Source: Oreocharis arfaki (lineage: Eukaryota > Chordata > Aves > Passeriformes > Paramythiidae). From it: a stretch of DNA of 64,000 nt. The notes beneath the pieces are model-generated. The model had not been told where the DNA came from and did no database searches. It saw only the letters and a list, made by a program, of their open reading frames with translations. The position numbers were made by a program, and so were the translations under genes. This document shows, one piece after another, positions 52,063 to 64,000 of this stretch. Positions within the stretch are counted from its first letter, which is position 1, and each line of letters begins with the position of its first letter. The stretch spans positions 1 to 64,000 of the forward strand of contig VZRR01002171.1 in assembly GCA_013398015.1 (NCBI GenBank), given 5' to 3'.

Positions 52063-55000
52063 CTCCTCCTTTTTCAGTTTTCCAGGCTGCTGTTACCCCC
52101 TGCTTTTTTTCTTACAGTAGATGTGTATTCTTCTGCTTTTTACCCTACAGGTTTGGTTTTCTGCATGCTGCTGCTTTGTATTTCTACAGCTGCATCCCAC
52201 CTTCTGCTCTGTTCCATCTTCAGTCAAGGTAGGGTCTGTCAGAGGAGGAGATGCAGGTGGTGCTGCCTCCAGGCTGTGGCCATGGCTGTCAGTGCCATGG
52301 CTGCAGCTGATGTCCATAAAGTGCTGATTGGTATTGTTTGGATAAGGTTTAAATGGGTCTGAAACGCAGTGAAGGGTAGAGGAGCTGTAAGGAGTTTGTG
52401 AAGGGTCTTGCCCTACTTTAGGCTTTTCCCCAGTCCTTTGTGTAGGCGAGCCTACAAGGTTTTAGCATTTGCTTTTGTTCCTTTATTGATCAGGCATGGG
52501 TTTACTATGTTGTAAGGTGCCTTCAACTTTCCCCTCCCCACTGTTTGCCCCAGTTTTGTTGTTCCTACACTGCAGTGCTAATATTGTTTTCATGTACAGG
52601 GCAGTGCTGCAGCTCCTTTCTCTCTTCCTCAGCCCTACGCTGGCTGGAGAGAAACAGGTTTCCTTGGCAGAAATCCTGTGTTTTGGGTCTTGCTACATGG
52701 CCCCATGCTCAAGTATATCCTGGTGGTGTTTCCTGTGTGGCAGGGCTGTGCAGGGATTGTGGTTGGTGCTGTTTCTCTGCCTTACTCTACAGTAACAGGC
52801 ATTTGTATTTAGGAGTCTGTGAGTCTTGGGTGACCTCATTTCCTCAGTAAGACAGAGCAGTGCAGGCATTGTGCTGTGAAAGCACAGGGATTATGCTGAC
52901 TGAGGAGGCTGATCATGTCACTGGTCCAGACAAAGGCCACGTATGTCATGAGGGACTTGGTTCAAGGCCTTCTAAAAAGACCAACAGAAACTCACAGTGT
53001 CATAAAAATGGAAGAGCCAATCTCAGAGAAGCCTTTGCATGTACAAAAACCCCCATAAATATTTTCATTTAAAAATTAAATTTCCTTCTTGTTTGTATGA
53101 TTTTGGTGGTATAACACTTGCATGTATCTTTTATTTTTGCCTGAGGTCTACAAAGCCGGAAATGGAAAGCGTGGATTTTTCCATCAGTCTGTGAGATGGA
53201 GCTGAGTAAGTACCTTTCCCATTTTATAGGTAACAAGGATAAGACAGCAGGATCCCCTCAGAAGGCCAATTGCCTTTCATGTAGCTGTGCTGGTTATGCC
53301 CTTTGGCTCTGTCTCAGAAGCCCAAAGTAGCAGGTCAAAGTGCAGATGGCTTCAAATCTTCCATTTTTAACTGTTTTCTACTTAAACAAGGATAAATCCA
53401 TTTTTGCCTGAATAATGTTTGCTATAGGATCCACAAGACTAAATATCACATTATGGTAATACAGGGGAGTAAAATCAGCAGCTCCCACTTAGCAGGCTAC
53501 TGGTATTGACTAGGTAGCTCCTTTGATAATTTCAAATGGCCTAAGGTAAAAGGAGCTTGGAAAAGATCTCCGATTTCCTTCCAGAGGGACAGAGGAGGAG
53601 CAGTGAAGCGACACTGAGCCATCACCATTTCTGCTGCTCTCTGTTTATTGAATATGCACTGCCAGAAAATGTCAGTTTTCAGGCCTATAAACAGACACTT
53701 CGAATAATTAAAAATAATATCTCAGCAATTATAGTTACATAGCCTCTTGTGTGCTACCAGTCCTACCTTTGAAGTCTATGGTTCTAGGAAAGTTAATACA
53801 AGTTGCTGAAAATTAAGCAAATAACTTATCCGCGTTATAAAACATTATTGTTTTTTAAGCTGTTACTAGTAGCTTTCCAGAAAACAAGGTATCTAAAATA
53901 AGATTTTGTCAGGAAAAATTTCAGTGCTATCAGTTAGTTTGAAACATTCACTCTCTTTCTTGTTCTGTCTCAGGATAGATGTTTTAATTTTAACACATAG
54001 AGTGCAGAACAGAAGTATCATATGCTGCATCTGTAAAACAGAGATTTGGGTTGTTTGCCAAAGAGTTTATAATTTTTGTCCAAACTTAGGTTGTTGCTGG
54101 GCTCTGTTTTCAATTTTACTGCAAAGTCTCAACAAAGGCAAAAATTATCCAAACCGGTCATTTCTAAGATACATTTTTTTTAAAAAATCCTACTAGGAGT
54201 GTCGTTCGAATCATTACAATATAGGTGCTATAAATCCTGATCATCTAATTCATTGATACCTACACAAAATTTCCTTTGAAATTTCACATTTTCCAAGAAC
54301 ACTTTCAGTATGTAAATACCTTCTCAAGTTTCTTTGCAAAATCCAGATAATAATTTAGCTATATTAATTTATATTATAGCTTTGTACGTAATCATATTGT
54401 AGTTATATAATAGTTGATAGAATTAACAACTGCATTCAGGAATGTCAATCAAAAAAATTAAGCTGCTTTTCCTTCTAAGTAAAATGCAGCTGCAGTAGAC
54501 AGAGACACGAGCTGTGTCTCGGGCCAGCTTGTGTCGGTGTGAGGGCGGGAGCACCGGCGCGCCGCTGATCGCTGCCGCGCAGCTGGGCCGAGCACAGCCA
54601 GGTCCCAGCGGAATTGCTCCCTCGTGCCTGGATCTGTCATTTAACCAGCTGTTAAATGAGTGGAAGATAACTAAGGCAAGAGATATAAACAATGCTCTTT
54701 GGGAGCACCATTGAACACATCCAATTATACATTAATAGAGCTTGCAGGAGCATGGCCTGATCCTACAAGCTGCTGACAAACAGCAAATGAACTTTGGGGA
54801 ATCTGAGGCTCTTGCTGGTTCTTGGCATCAGCCTGGGCATCAACTGCAGCTCCTGATGGACCTTAATCAAGCCTGTCCACATAAGCTTTTCCCGCTAGCA
54901 TTTAACCTGTCTGAACGGCGCACAGGTCTGGTTTCTCTGAGTGGAGGTTTCTAGCTAACAGGCTAGCAATAAAAGAAAAACCACCCAAACAACAAACCCA

Positions 55001-55770
55001 AATAAACACGCAAACAAAAGGCAAATAAAAGAAGGTGGGCACAGGGAATAGACGAATTGATTGCACCATGTCCAAGCCTCGTGTGCTGGGATAGAAACCC
55101 CTTTACTGTGTCTAACCATCCAGTAACCAGTCCTATAGCAGTGAGAAGTGATAACTGAGGGCACCCAGAAAACCCAAGAAGTCCTCTCATATTTCTAAAC
55201 AGCTCCTAAGAGTGCTGATGCTGTGATGGATGGCTCCTTACTTGAAACCTTCTTTCCCAAAAAGCATAAGACTGTCAATATTTGTAGGCTTTACTCACAC
55301 AGGTCAGCAAATATAATAGGCAAATATGCAGAGAAAAATACATTTTGATTGATTAGATACTTTGGAGAGAAGGCACCAAGTCCTTTATTACAGATATTTA
55401 TCTTGTAGTCTTTTCCACTCTGCTGCTTGTTAGTGCATATGGAGAGTTTTGCTTGTATTTTTAAATACTGGTAAGTGTGAGATGCATGGGAAAGGTTTTT
55501 CTGTGGATTTTCTCTTATTTTAATTGAAATGAGGTCAGATGTAATGATGGCCTAATCATATCTTGTTAAGCTCAATGTATTTTTTGAGTACTTAGGGCAT
55601 TATTGAGAATTGACATAAACTATGTCACAAGAAGTGCAACTAAGATTCCCATCTTTATAAATATTTCAAGTGTCCATTATAAAAACAAACATCATAGTAG
55701 CAGCAGCTTTTCTCCTTTGTCTGCGTAAGTGCGGTCGGGAAAATGCCAGCAATTTTGCCACCTGAAATGG
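52063..55770. other. Intergenic region between CR1 and the candidate small gene
   Basis: No supported gene. The only base-composition anomaly is a small CpG-dense patch at 54508-54625. The rest is AT-rich. Confidence 0.65.
54508..54625. promoter_or_regulatory. Isolated CpG-dense patch
   Basis: About 14 CpG dinucleotides occur in roughly 120 bases, including GGCGCGCC, while the surrounding kilobases have almost none. It is directly followed by AT-rich DNA with homeodomain-like TAAT cores. It could be a minor promoter or enhancer. No transcript is demonstrated. Confidence 0.35.
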
Positions 55771-56132
55771 TCACCAATAGGTGGTGCTACTCTTTCCAAA
55801 TTCAATGCAAAATTCTTCCAGTTTGTCTCTCAAGCAAATTCTCTTGCATGCCTCATCTTCCTGACAGATCTTTCTCAAAGCCTTTTGTTGATAAATACAC
55901 GATTCCCAACAGATTGATCTCATATTTTCATATTCCTTCTTTGCTGCTATGACCTTTAGTTGCTCTTGCACACTAGTCTTTGGTTTTTCCCCATGCTTCA
56001 GTATTTTGCAGCCAGCTGTCAAGCAGAAACTTCTGGGAACGTGATTCCCACACCCAGAGCTTTGGCTGCACTCCCAAAGAGCTTACCTTTGTCTTCATTC
56101 AAAGTTCTTTTATCATGACTGTGTTTTTCCAT
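55771..56132 (-). CDS. Candidate two-exon small gene, 96 residues, unidentified
   Basis: On the minus strand an ATG at 56132-56130 opens 15 codons, then AAAG|GTAAGC, a near-ideal donor, at 56087/56086. After a 71-base intron ending CTGCTTGACAG, the second exon starts at 56015 in the matching phase and stays open for 81 codons to TGA at 55773-55771. The joined product is 96 residues, basic and acidic, probably helical and cysteine-rich in the second half, with CWESC, ICQEDEACKRICLRDKLEEF and a further Cys. Another acceptor-like TTTTCAG lies just before the ATG (56144-56138), so upstream exons are possible. An AATAAA at 55389-55384 follows. I recognise no family. A pseudogene or a chance open frame remains possible, as frames of this length occur by chance in 64 kb. 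Confidence 0.3.
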
Positions 56133-56959
56133 TCTTTCTGAAAATGGGTCTTAACACTGGTCCAAAATGAATGATTTTCACTCAAAGTCCTCTTTAATAG
56201 AAATGTTATAAAATTCTGCTTTTGAATGCAGAAGCAAAAATTTAAAGAAAGGAAAAGGTCGTATAAATATAAAGCAAAATGTGTCAAATGGTGTAGAATG
56301 GCTCAGGTGATACCAGTCTTTTATCTCAAACAAGGATATTCTTTTTGCTCATCGATTCAGAGTTCAAACTGATAGGTGTATTCTGTTTTCAGTGCCTGGT
56401 TCAGGGCAATATCCCGTAACTCCAGCTTGCAGGTCTCATAGTGGTGATTCTCCTGATGGAAGTCATGACGTTAGATTTGCACTGATGGGGAGAGCCAGGC
56501 TCATCACTATCCAGCTGTCAGCACTGCACTTTCTGTTGTCCTGAGCTCTGTGTGGGAAGTGCCAGTGACAGCTGGACCAGTGGGACAGCATGAGCCAAGC
56601 CTCCACATCGGAGACCAGCACACCTCCTCTCATAGCTGTGATACCCGGGGTGCGTGCTTGCATTTGTGGTGGCTTTGGTAAGACTTTTTTTTCCTGTGCT
56701 GCCTACAAAAATCAGTAGACTTAACCCTAAGCAAATGCTGACCGGGGTACTTCTGACAGCCTGGGTCTGGAGCAGGGTATACCCTGTAAGAGAAGTAAAG
56801 CTGCTAATTCCAGCACCCCTGCAGTATGGTATGGTCTGTCCATATCTCTCAGCTCCCTCTTGATTTCTCTTCCAAGGTATGCCTGGGCCAGAACACTTTT
56901 GGTTAGAGACTGCTTCCCCAGAGGCTTAGTTCCTAATTGCCGGGGAAAAAAAAAAAAAA
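56133..56959. other. Intergenic stretch before the large gap
   Basis: Nothing recognised apart from the possible upstream part of the candidate small gene. It ends in a CCGGGG-plus-poly(A) motif at the gap edge. Confidence 0.6.
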
Positions 56960-57370
56960 NNNNNNNNNNNNNNNNNNNNNNNNNNNNNNNNNNNNNNNNN
57001 NNNNNNNNNNNNNNNNNNNNNNNNNNNNNNNNNNNNNNNNNNNNNNNNNNNNNNNNNNNNNNNNNNNNNNNNNNNNNNNNNNNNNNNNNNNNNNNNNNNN
57101 NNNNNNNNNNNNNNNNNNNNNNNNNNNNNNNNNNNNNNNNNNNNNNNNNNNNNNNNNNNNNNNNNNNNNNNNNNNNNNNNNNNNNNNNNNNNNNNNNNNN
57201 NNNNNNNNNNNNNNNNNNNNNNNNNNNNNNNNNNNNNNNNNNNNNNNNNNNNNNNNNNNNNNNNNNNNNNNNNNNNNNNNNNNNNNNNNNNNNNNNNNNN
57301 NNNNNNNNNNNNNNNNNNNNNNNNNNNNNNNNNNNNNNNNNNNNNNNNNNNNNNNNNNNNNNNNNNNNNN
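56960..57370. other. Assembly gap, 411 N
   Basis: The left edge reads GCCGGGG followed by 14 A. The right edge resumes with GCCAGG followed by about 18 A. The matching edges imply a tandem or duplicated A-rich repeat that the assembler could not cross. Confidence 0.98.
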
Positions 57371-57423
57371 GCCAGGAAAAAAAAAAAAAAAAAAGACATG
57401 AGTACCTCAGATAATAGAATTTT

Positions 57424-58130
57424 AGAATCATAGAATGTTAAGGGGTTAGAATGGGCCATCTAGTCCCAAGACCCCCTGCAAGGGGCAGGGATATGTCCCA
57501 CTAGACCAAGTTGCTCAAGGCCTTATCCAGCCTGGCATTGCACACTGACAGTGTTGGGACATCCACAACCTCCCTGGGCAACCTGTTCCAGTGTCTCACC
57601 ACCCTCACACCAAAGAATTTCTTCCTAGTCTCTAACCTAATTTTACCCTCTTTCCATTTGTGCCCATTACCTCTTTTCCTAGCACTGCAGTTCCTGATGA
57701 AAAGTCCCTCCCTGGCTTCCCTGCAGGCCCATTCAGATATCGGGAGGTTGTTATGAGGTCTCCACACAGCCTTCTCCAAGCTGAGTAGCCCAAACTTTCA
57801 AAGCCTGTCGTCATAGAGGAGTGCTCCAGTCCTCTTACCAACTTCATGGTCCTCCTCTGGACTTGCTCCAGCAGTTCCATGCCCTTCTTATGTTGGCAAC
57901 ACCACAACAGCACACAGTACTTCAGGTGGAGTCTCAAAAGGGCAGAGTGGAGGGGGAGAATCACCTCCTTTGACCCTGCTGCCACCCTCCTCTTGGTACA
58001 GCCCAGGACTCTCTTGGATTTCTGGCCTGCAAGTGCACATTGCTGGCTCATGTTTAGATTTTCGCCAACCATCACCCCCAAGTCTTCCATGCAATGCTGT
58101 GCTCTATGACCCTTTTGAACGTCATTTGGA
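57424..58130 (-). mobile_element. CR1 LINE 3' portion
   Basis: The plus strand begins AGAATCATAGAATG, the reverse complement of the CR1 3' repeats, then runs CCTGGGCAACCTGTTCCAG and on toward the end of the reverse-transcriptase frame. On the minus strand the frame shows [38 protein letters not shown] and [18 protein letters not shown]. About 700 bp remain with few lesions, so this copy is relatively young. Confidence 0.94.
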
Positions 58131-61100
58131 GTCCCTTCAGTATATATAAGGAAGCTGCCAAAAGTCCTGACCTTAAAGGTATAGATACTCTGAGCCCTCT
58201 AACATGTCCAAAGGGCTGGAGCACTTCTCTTGGAGGTGCAGGCAACCATGGAAGGTGCCTGGCTGGGCCTCAGCTGGGGAACCTATGCCATACATTTGGA
58301 GAGCAGTGGCGTCCTTGGAACACTTCTCTTTACCTCCCGAGTTACAAGGCCAAAGGTTGTCAAGCTATTTTTTCCTTCTGCTCAGCTTAATGAATGTTGA
58401 GGGAATTTTTTCTTCTGTTTGTCACACCTGGAAGGATGAAGTACATCTCTCCTCCCCCAGAGAGGAGGAGACTAAGCCTCAGGGTAAGACTCTTTTCTCA
58501 AGGCTTAGAGATCCTCTGGGGCAGTACTGAGAATAGATTTGTCATTTCCTTGTTGAATGATGATCAGAAAAGCATTTTGTGAGGGTGGAACATGGTGCTT
58601 ATCATGATATTTTAAAAATAATGGCTGGAAATGCATTTTGTGAAGGTCTCGATCCCTTGTTATGCCAAGGTGCTTTAACAAAATATAGTGGCTCAAGGCT
58701 TTCATGGGGGAAGAGGCAAATAAATATCCCATTTCTGCATCACCTTTGAATTTAAGCATGCCTGATCTGGAACCCTACGTTTTGGGCAGTTTTGGACACG
58801 GGCACTTTTTGACCATAGGACCCACCAGAGCTGAACAACAACCAAGCTGTTTGACAGGCAGCCACCTCACTGTTGAAAACCACGATCTGTAGATGATGCC
58901 CAAATTCCCAAGCCATGCAGCCTGTTTGACTTCAGACAAGGCACAAGGAGGGATGCCTCTATCCTCAATCTCTCATCTCTAAGTTGGGTTTTCTCTTTTT
59001 TCCTTCCAGCCTACCCTGAATTAGCTGCTGTTACTGATCCATCCTCCTGCCTGTGGGAAGGAAGTGTCTTGTGCCCTCCAAGGTCCACTTGATATGCTAC
59101 TGACGTTTCAGTGCTCTGCACCTACACCCTGTACAGAGAGATATTACCTTACTTTCCCAGCCTGTCTTTCTTAGTTTAATTGAAAAGTATAACTCCTGAA
59201 CTGAAGCTTTTAACATGCGTGTGTTGCTCTAGAAAAGATCTTGCTGACTCTGTAGGACACTCTACAATAAAAGGAATTGTTTTGTTGCATGAGTATGATT
59301 TACGAATATTGAAAAATAGAAAGGATCCTAGCATGGGAAATAGAAATCTGATATGAGGAAAAGAGATACTGTTTGGGAACACACTGGGAAACATTGACAT
59401 GCTTGTTACAGCTCTGGAGAAACTCGATCAGTTTAGCCACGTGATCCAAAACATAATGAAGCATACACATTAATTTTAAATATGTCAGTAAATCAATGAG
59501 CATCTTGAAGGGCAAAACGAATGTCCTGAGCATGAATATTCGTCAGTGTCTCTGATAGGTTTCATACTAACCTAGCTGTGTTACAGAAATTGGTGAATCA
59601 AACATCTTTCACTTAGTATCAGCACCAGATACGATGTATGACGTATGTAAATTCACTGAAGAAACCGAATCGCCTGTGAAGAAGAACTTTTCTGATCCTT
59701 GACTATAGACATAAGGGAAAAGTTTAACATAGAACTGAGCAGAAAGCCAGACCTACCCTAAATAAGTGTGATCCCAAGAGAAAAACCAGAAAGGCAGGTT
59801 TGGAAATAGGCTGCCTGGAAGAGGCTTGCTGGAAGCAGAGAAACTGTCTTTGTTTTCTTAATCCATCCAATGCCCAAAGGAAAAGGGCTCAGAATTTTGT
59901 TAGAAACAGCATAGCATCAATTTCTCCTAAACAGAATAACTTGCAAAGCTTCCACATTTTTGGCCAGGAAGAGTTTTCGATTTGGTGCTTTGCAGCTGCT
60001 CCAGGATCAGCTTTTAAAACATTTTCTAACTGCATCCCTTTTTCCCCCCAGTTTATTCCATTTTTCAGGCTTGTCTAGAACTGGTACATATTGTCACTCC
60101 TCTGCCAGGTAGGAACAGATTTGAAGCTTTGAAGGCTGGTGTAGAGCAAGAAACCTGTTCTGCAGGAATACATTTTGTAAATGTCTTCGTTTTACCTGCA
60201 GACATTGTGTGTGTAGGTATAGAAAAAAATAGATTCCAGAAAATGCTTTGTTGAACTTTGAGCCTCCAACAGCACCTTGTGGCTCCTGCTGCACAGCCTC
60301 CAGTGCTGTCCAAGCCTTGTTTTTCTGTTTATAAATCACTGGCCTATACTGACCACTACATATTTAGTTGCTTATTTAATGTTGGTAAAGACTGAAGAGA
60401 ACAAAGGCTAAAATAGAGATGTGCAAATGATTACTTAGTACCATTACATTTAGTGTCTTTTTTGCTAATAGATAAGACAATTTCTGTCTAAAATATTTTT
60501 GACTCAGTTGTACACTGTGGCAACAAAAAGACGTTTTTAGGTCTTTCAGCTGTTTCCAAGTTCAGATGGTTTTTTCCACTGTTTTATTTCTTTGCTTTGT
60601 ACTGGACAGTTCCAGAATCTTCTCTTGTTTTTCCTGTTTCTCAATGCTCCTAATGAGAATTCTAACAATAAAAAAACCAATAAAAGAAAAATTCACACTT
60701 CAGATGGGATTTTATCATATGTTTTCCATGCACTTCCAAATCCCCACTCCCAAAATCCACAAACAGGAAATCATTAAAGTCAAGGGATCTTAGCAGAAGG
60801 TACAGCTAATGGTGTCTCCCAACCTTCACCCACATCTTAGCCAAATGGAAATAATACCTGGAATTAGTTTCATAGGTACTTATCCTCTAAGCTCTATGCA
60901 AAAATTGTTACCTATCCTATTACTTTACTGTGGAATGTCTAAACAACCATGGTTTTGCTCCAGTTCACAAGAGCTGTTGCATAGACTTAATGGTACTCCC
61001 AAGACTGTATGAGAGACGAGAGAGCGGGTGACACATAACAATCAGTGTCTCGAAGCGTCACTGGTAGTCTCAAGAATCAATCGCCCACACTTTAAAAACA

Positions 61101-62375
61101 GTTCTCTATTCCTACCTATTCACTCAAAGACAGAGGACAAATTGCTCTGCCAGCTGGGTGCCCGAGGCAGTGGCACGGGTGCTGTGCTCAGTGGCTTGAG
61201 GGGGTTGTGCAGCAACACCAGGCACTGGTGGGCAATGGGGGCCTGACCTGACCTGCTTCTCCCTCTGCCAGTGTAGGCAGTTTGGCATGAGTGGGGTGAG
61301 TCCTTCCCTCGCTTCCCTTGAGCACAGCTGAAACATTTCAGCCCTGCTGGGACGGGGGCTTGTCCCAAGGGCTGCAGTGGGCATCACACCCGGACACAGC
61401 AAGGCTTCACTGCCCCAAGCAGAACTCATGGCTGAGAAGCGCACACGAAGGCAGATGTGGTCAGATGCTTTTCCAATGGGCAGCCTCTATCTCGCTCTTA
61501 ATGGGCTTCAGTGAATCAGTTCAGAGGTCCCAAGGAGTTAAACACAGACATAATTCCTTCTCTCACAGCAGGCTGGGGATCTGTGGACAGGGTTCAGCCA
61601 CAATGCTAAAATCCCATTCAAGCAGGAATGTCACGTTATTTACTTGCTAAAACAATGCTCTTATTGCAAAGACATGTTAGGAGTGAAAATATGACAGCAT
61701 CTGTTTTAGGTTGTCATTGATCTTTAATTTGCTATGACCTGAAGGTTTTCCATGTAGTCAGTGCTTTTTGGCCAAAATATATGACTGCAGGGAAATGAGT
61801 AAATGAGTGCCAGAGATGTTCTTTTTTTCCTATGAAAAGACTGAAATTGCTTTGTGTAAATGTGTGGAAAACGCTGATATTTTGTTTCTATAAATACTTT
61901 GCCTCCTGCGTGCTGTATTTCATTTGTGCTGTTTCCTAGGAGTATTTGGCTTCTTATCACTTTTACACAGCGTGCTGAATACAAATGAGCTACAGTTTAC
62001 CCAGCAACCAAGCTGTGGAGCATTTGTGGCTGTTGTGCATTTCCTGAGCAAGAGTAACTACTGAATGAAGCAGATTACCCTGTAGCCTTGCAAAACACTG
62101 AGGATTATAAAACATGCATTTAGTGGATAAATACACAGAGGAAAATGCACAGACGATATCTGTTTCTATATATATGGATGTGCGTATACATGAATATATC
62201 TGGGTGGTGAAAAAAAACCCCTGAAATAATCCATCATTTTTTAATGACAATTTAAATATAGGGAAGCAAAAATCCTCAAAATTACATTTCTTATTCTCAG
62301 TGATACCACCTACAACCAGGATCCTTGTTTATGGAGTCAATTAACAAGGCTCCATTACCACAGACTCATGTGACC
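58131..62375. other. Intergenic region between two CR1 copies
   Basis: 4.2 kb in which I support no gene, RNA or transposon. Composition is near the window average. Confidence 0.6.
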
Positions 62376-63835
62376 ACAGGATCATTCATGTTGAAAGGAA
62401 CCTCAGGAGATCACTTGGTCCAACCTTGGCTCGGAGCAGGGCCGGCTCTGAGGTCAGACCGGGTTTCTCAAGGCTTGATACAGCAGCTTACTTGAAACCC
62501 CTGAGGATAGAGACTGCACAGCCTCTCAGAGCGGCTGTCCCACTACCTGATCATCCTGGTGAGGAAAATCTTCCTCCACATATCCAATCTGAACCTCTCT
62601 TGTTTCATCATCTGTTATCTCTCATTCTCCTACCACGTGTCTCTGTGGGTTAAAACCCTGGCCCTGCCTCCTTGATGGTCTCCCCACAGATGGTGGGTGG
62701 CTGCTGTTGGGCGCCTCCAAAGCCATCTCTTCTCCAGGCTGGACAAGCCAAATTTCCTCAGTCTGCCCTCAGAGGGAAGCGCTCCAGGCTCCAACCAGCC
62801 TGTAGGCTCTTGCTGAATTCACCCCAGCTCATCATCCTCTTCCTTTAATTTGAAAGGATCAAAACTGTGCACAGGACTGCAAACATAGTCTCACTACTGA
62901 TGAGTAAAGGGGCTACTCCCTTGACCTCCTGGCCACTCGCTCATTAATACAGCCCTGGTAACCCCTGGCCACATTTGCTGCCAGGGCACACTGCCAGATC
63001 ATGCCCAGCTGGTACCCACTGACATCCCCAGGTCCATCTTGGCAGAGCTGCTTCCCAACCAGTTGGGCACCAGCTGTGTCCCTAGAAGGGATTGCTCCTT
63101 CCCAAGTGCAGGATGTGGCATTCATCCGTGTTGAATTTCAGGAGACTCCTGCTGGCCCATTCCTTCAGTGTGTCCAGGTCCCTCTGGGTGGCAGACCTGC
63201 CCTCCCATTTACTGAATGGTGCACCCATGTCCTGTAAACTTGATGAGAGTGCACTCATGTTGTCATTGATGAGGATGTGAAAACGGACAGGTCCCAGGAC
63301 ACATGCCTGCAGCACTCTGCTTGTTACTGGCCTCCAGGTATAGGATGGTTCATTCGCCCTGCTTTTTGAGCCCAGCCATCCAAGCAGCTTTTAGATACCA
63401 GTTGCCCCCCTGTCCAGACTCACTTGGATGCAAGAATATCACAGGTGACAGTGTCAAAAGCCTTGCTAGTGTTCAGCTGAATACCATCCATTGAACAGAA
63501 GAGTTCCTGGAGAACTCCATGGTTTTACCAGTGACCGAAGTTAGGCTAACTGGCTTGCGTTCCCCAGGTTATGCTTTTGGTCTTTTCCAAAGACAGGTGC
63601 AAAATTTGCCCTCCTCCAGATCTTAGGGACCTCTCCTTCTCCCAGAGAACTCTCAAAGATGACAGAGAATGACCTTACAAGGGCAGCAGCCAACAGAGTG
63701 AGCAACCTTGGATGCAGCCCATCAGGTCCCATGGACACCTATGGGCCAAGTTCTCTCGAGATTCCTGACTCAATCCTCATCCTCTGCTGGTCTCCTCCTC
63801 CTACCCTCTGCACTCTTGATGTGTTTTGGCAGTGG
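62376..63835 (-). mobile_element. Long, older CR1 LINE copy spanning much of the reverse transcriptase
   Basis: The plus strand opens CACAGGATCATTCATGTTGA and GGTCCAACC, a diverged CR1 3' end. Read on the minus strand, it shows TQRDLDTLKEWASRSLLKFN with DECHILHLG near 63090-63200. Further upstream in the element comes SMGPDGLHPRLLTLLAAALV with GEVPKIWRRANFAPVF near 63580-63735, the N-terminal part of the polymerase. About 1.46 kb is recognisable, with frame breaks. Its wording differs from the other copies, suggesting an older CR1 lineage. The right limit is approximate. Confidence 0.88.
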
Positions 63836-64000
63836 GGTGAACCAAGATGGTTCACTTTGCCGGGGAGGGGACTTCCTAGCAGAACCAAGGAGAAAGATTC
63901 AAATTTTGTCAAGAACATTTTCAGTGAAAAACATGAACTGTTTTCACAGGACTTTGGAAAACATCAGGATGCTTTCTCCGGGTTGGATAATTAGCCATGG
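63836..64000. other. Right edge of the window
   Basis: Short stretch with no recognised feature. It may still be part of the CR1 copy to its left. Confidence 0.5.

Noticed and set aside
56727..57459. Frames of 150-230 codons over the large gap
   Set aside because: They consist almost entirely of N and poly(A), so they are not evidence of coding.
43121..64000. LGI2 coding exons, expected next by synteny with human
   Set aside because: I looked for the leucine-rich-repeat N-terminal cysteine signature and found none, so the gene probably starts beyond the right edge.

Overview
The window is nuclear DNA from a vertebrate, most likely a bird. It is AT-rich, carries several CR1 LINE fragments (the main avian retroposon family) in both orientations, has one LTR, and holds two recognisable housekeeping genes with compact introns. 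Three N-runs (17276-17391, 44555-44563, 56960-57370) show that it is a draft assembly. I cannot name the species, and a turtle or crocodilian is not formally excluded.

Left part (1 to about 17.5 kb): most of PI4K2B, the type II phosphatidylinositol 4-kinase beta gene, on the minus strand. Seven internal coding exons (2-8) can be placed to the base with consistent splice sites and phases. Exon 1 falls almost wholly in a CpG-island assembly gap. The last coding exons lie beyond the left edge.

Middle (about 17.5-20.6 kb): a 3-kb head-to-head intergenic region with a CpG island at each end, one CR1 fragment, and a TATA/E-box/CTCF-like module between the islands.

20.6-43.1 kb: the complete SEPSECS gene on the plus strand. 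It has 11 coding exons and 486 codons, and encodes the PLP enzyme of the last step of Sec-tRNA(Sec) synthesis. Every active-site residue I checked falls at the same number as in human (R75, R97, Q105, K173, K284, R313). Two poly(A) signals close the gene. Its introns hold a CR1 and a roughly 1-kb antisense ERV LTR. The PI4K2B/SEPSECS divergent pair matches the human 4p15.2 order. LGI2, expected next, was not found before the right edge.

43.1-64 kb: intergenic DNA with three CR1 copies of different age or lineage, two gaps, a pyrimidine tract, a small isolated CpG cluster, a TGACAG-motif cluster, and one candidate two-exon minus-strand gene of 96 codons (55771-56132). That candidate is the best lead for something undescribed. 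The two known genes are not functionally linked beyond sharing a divergent promoter interval: one acts in membrane phosphoinositide synthesis, the other in selenoprotein translation.
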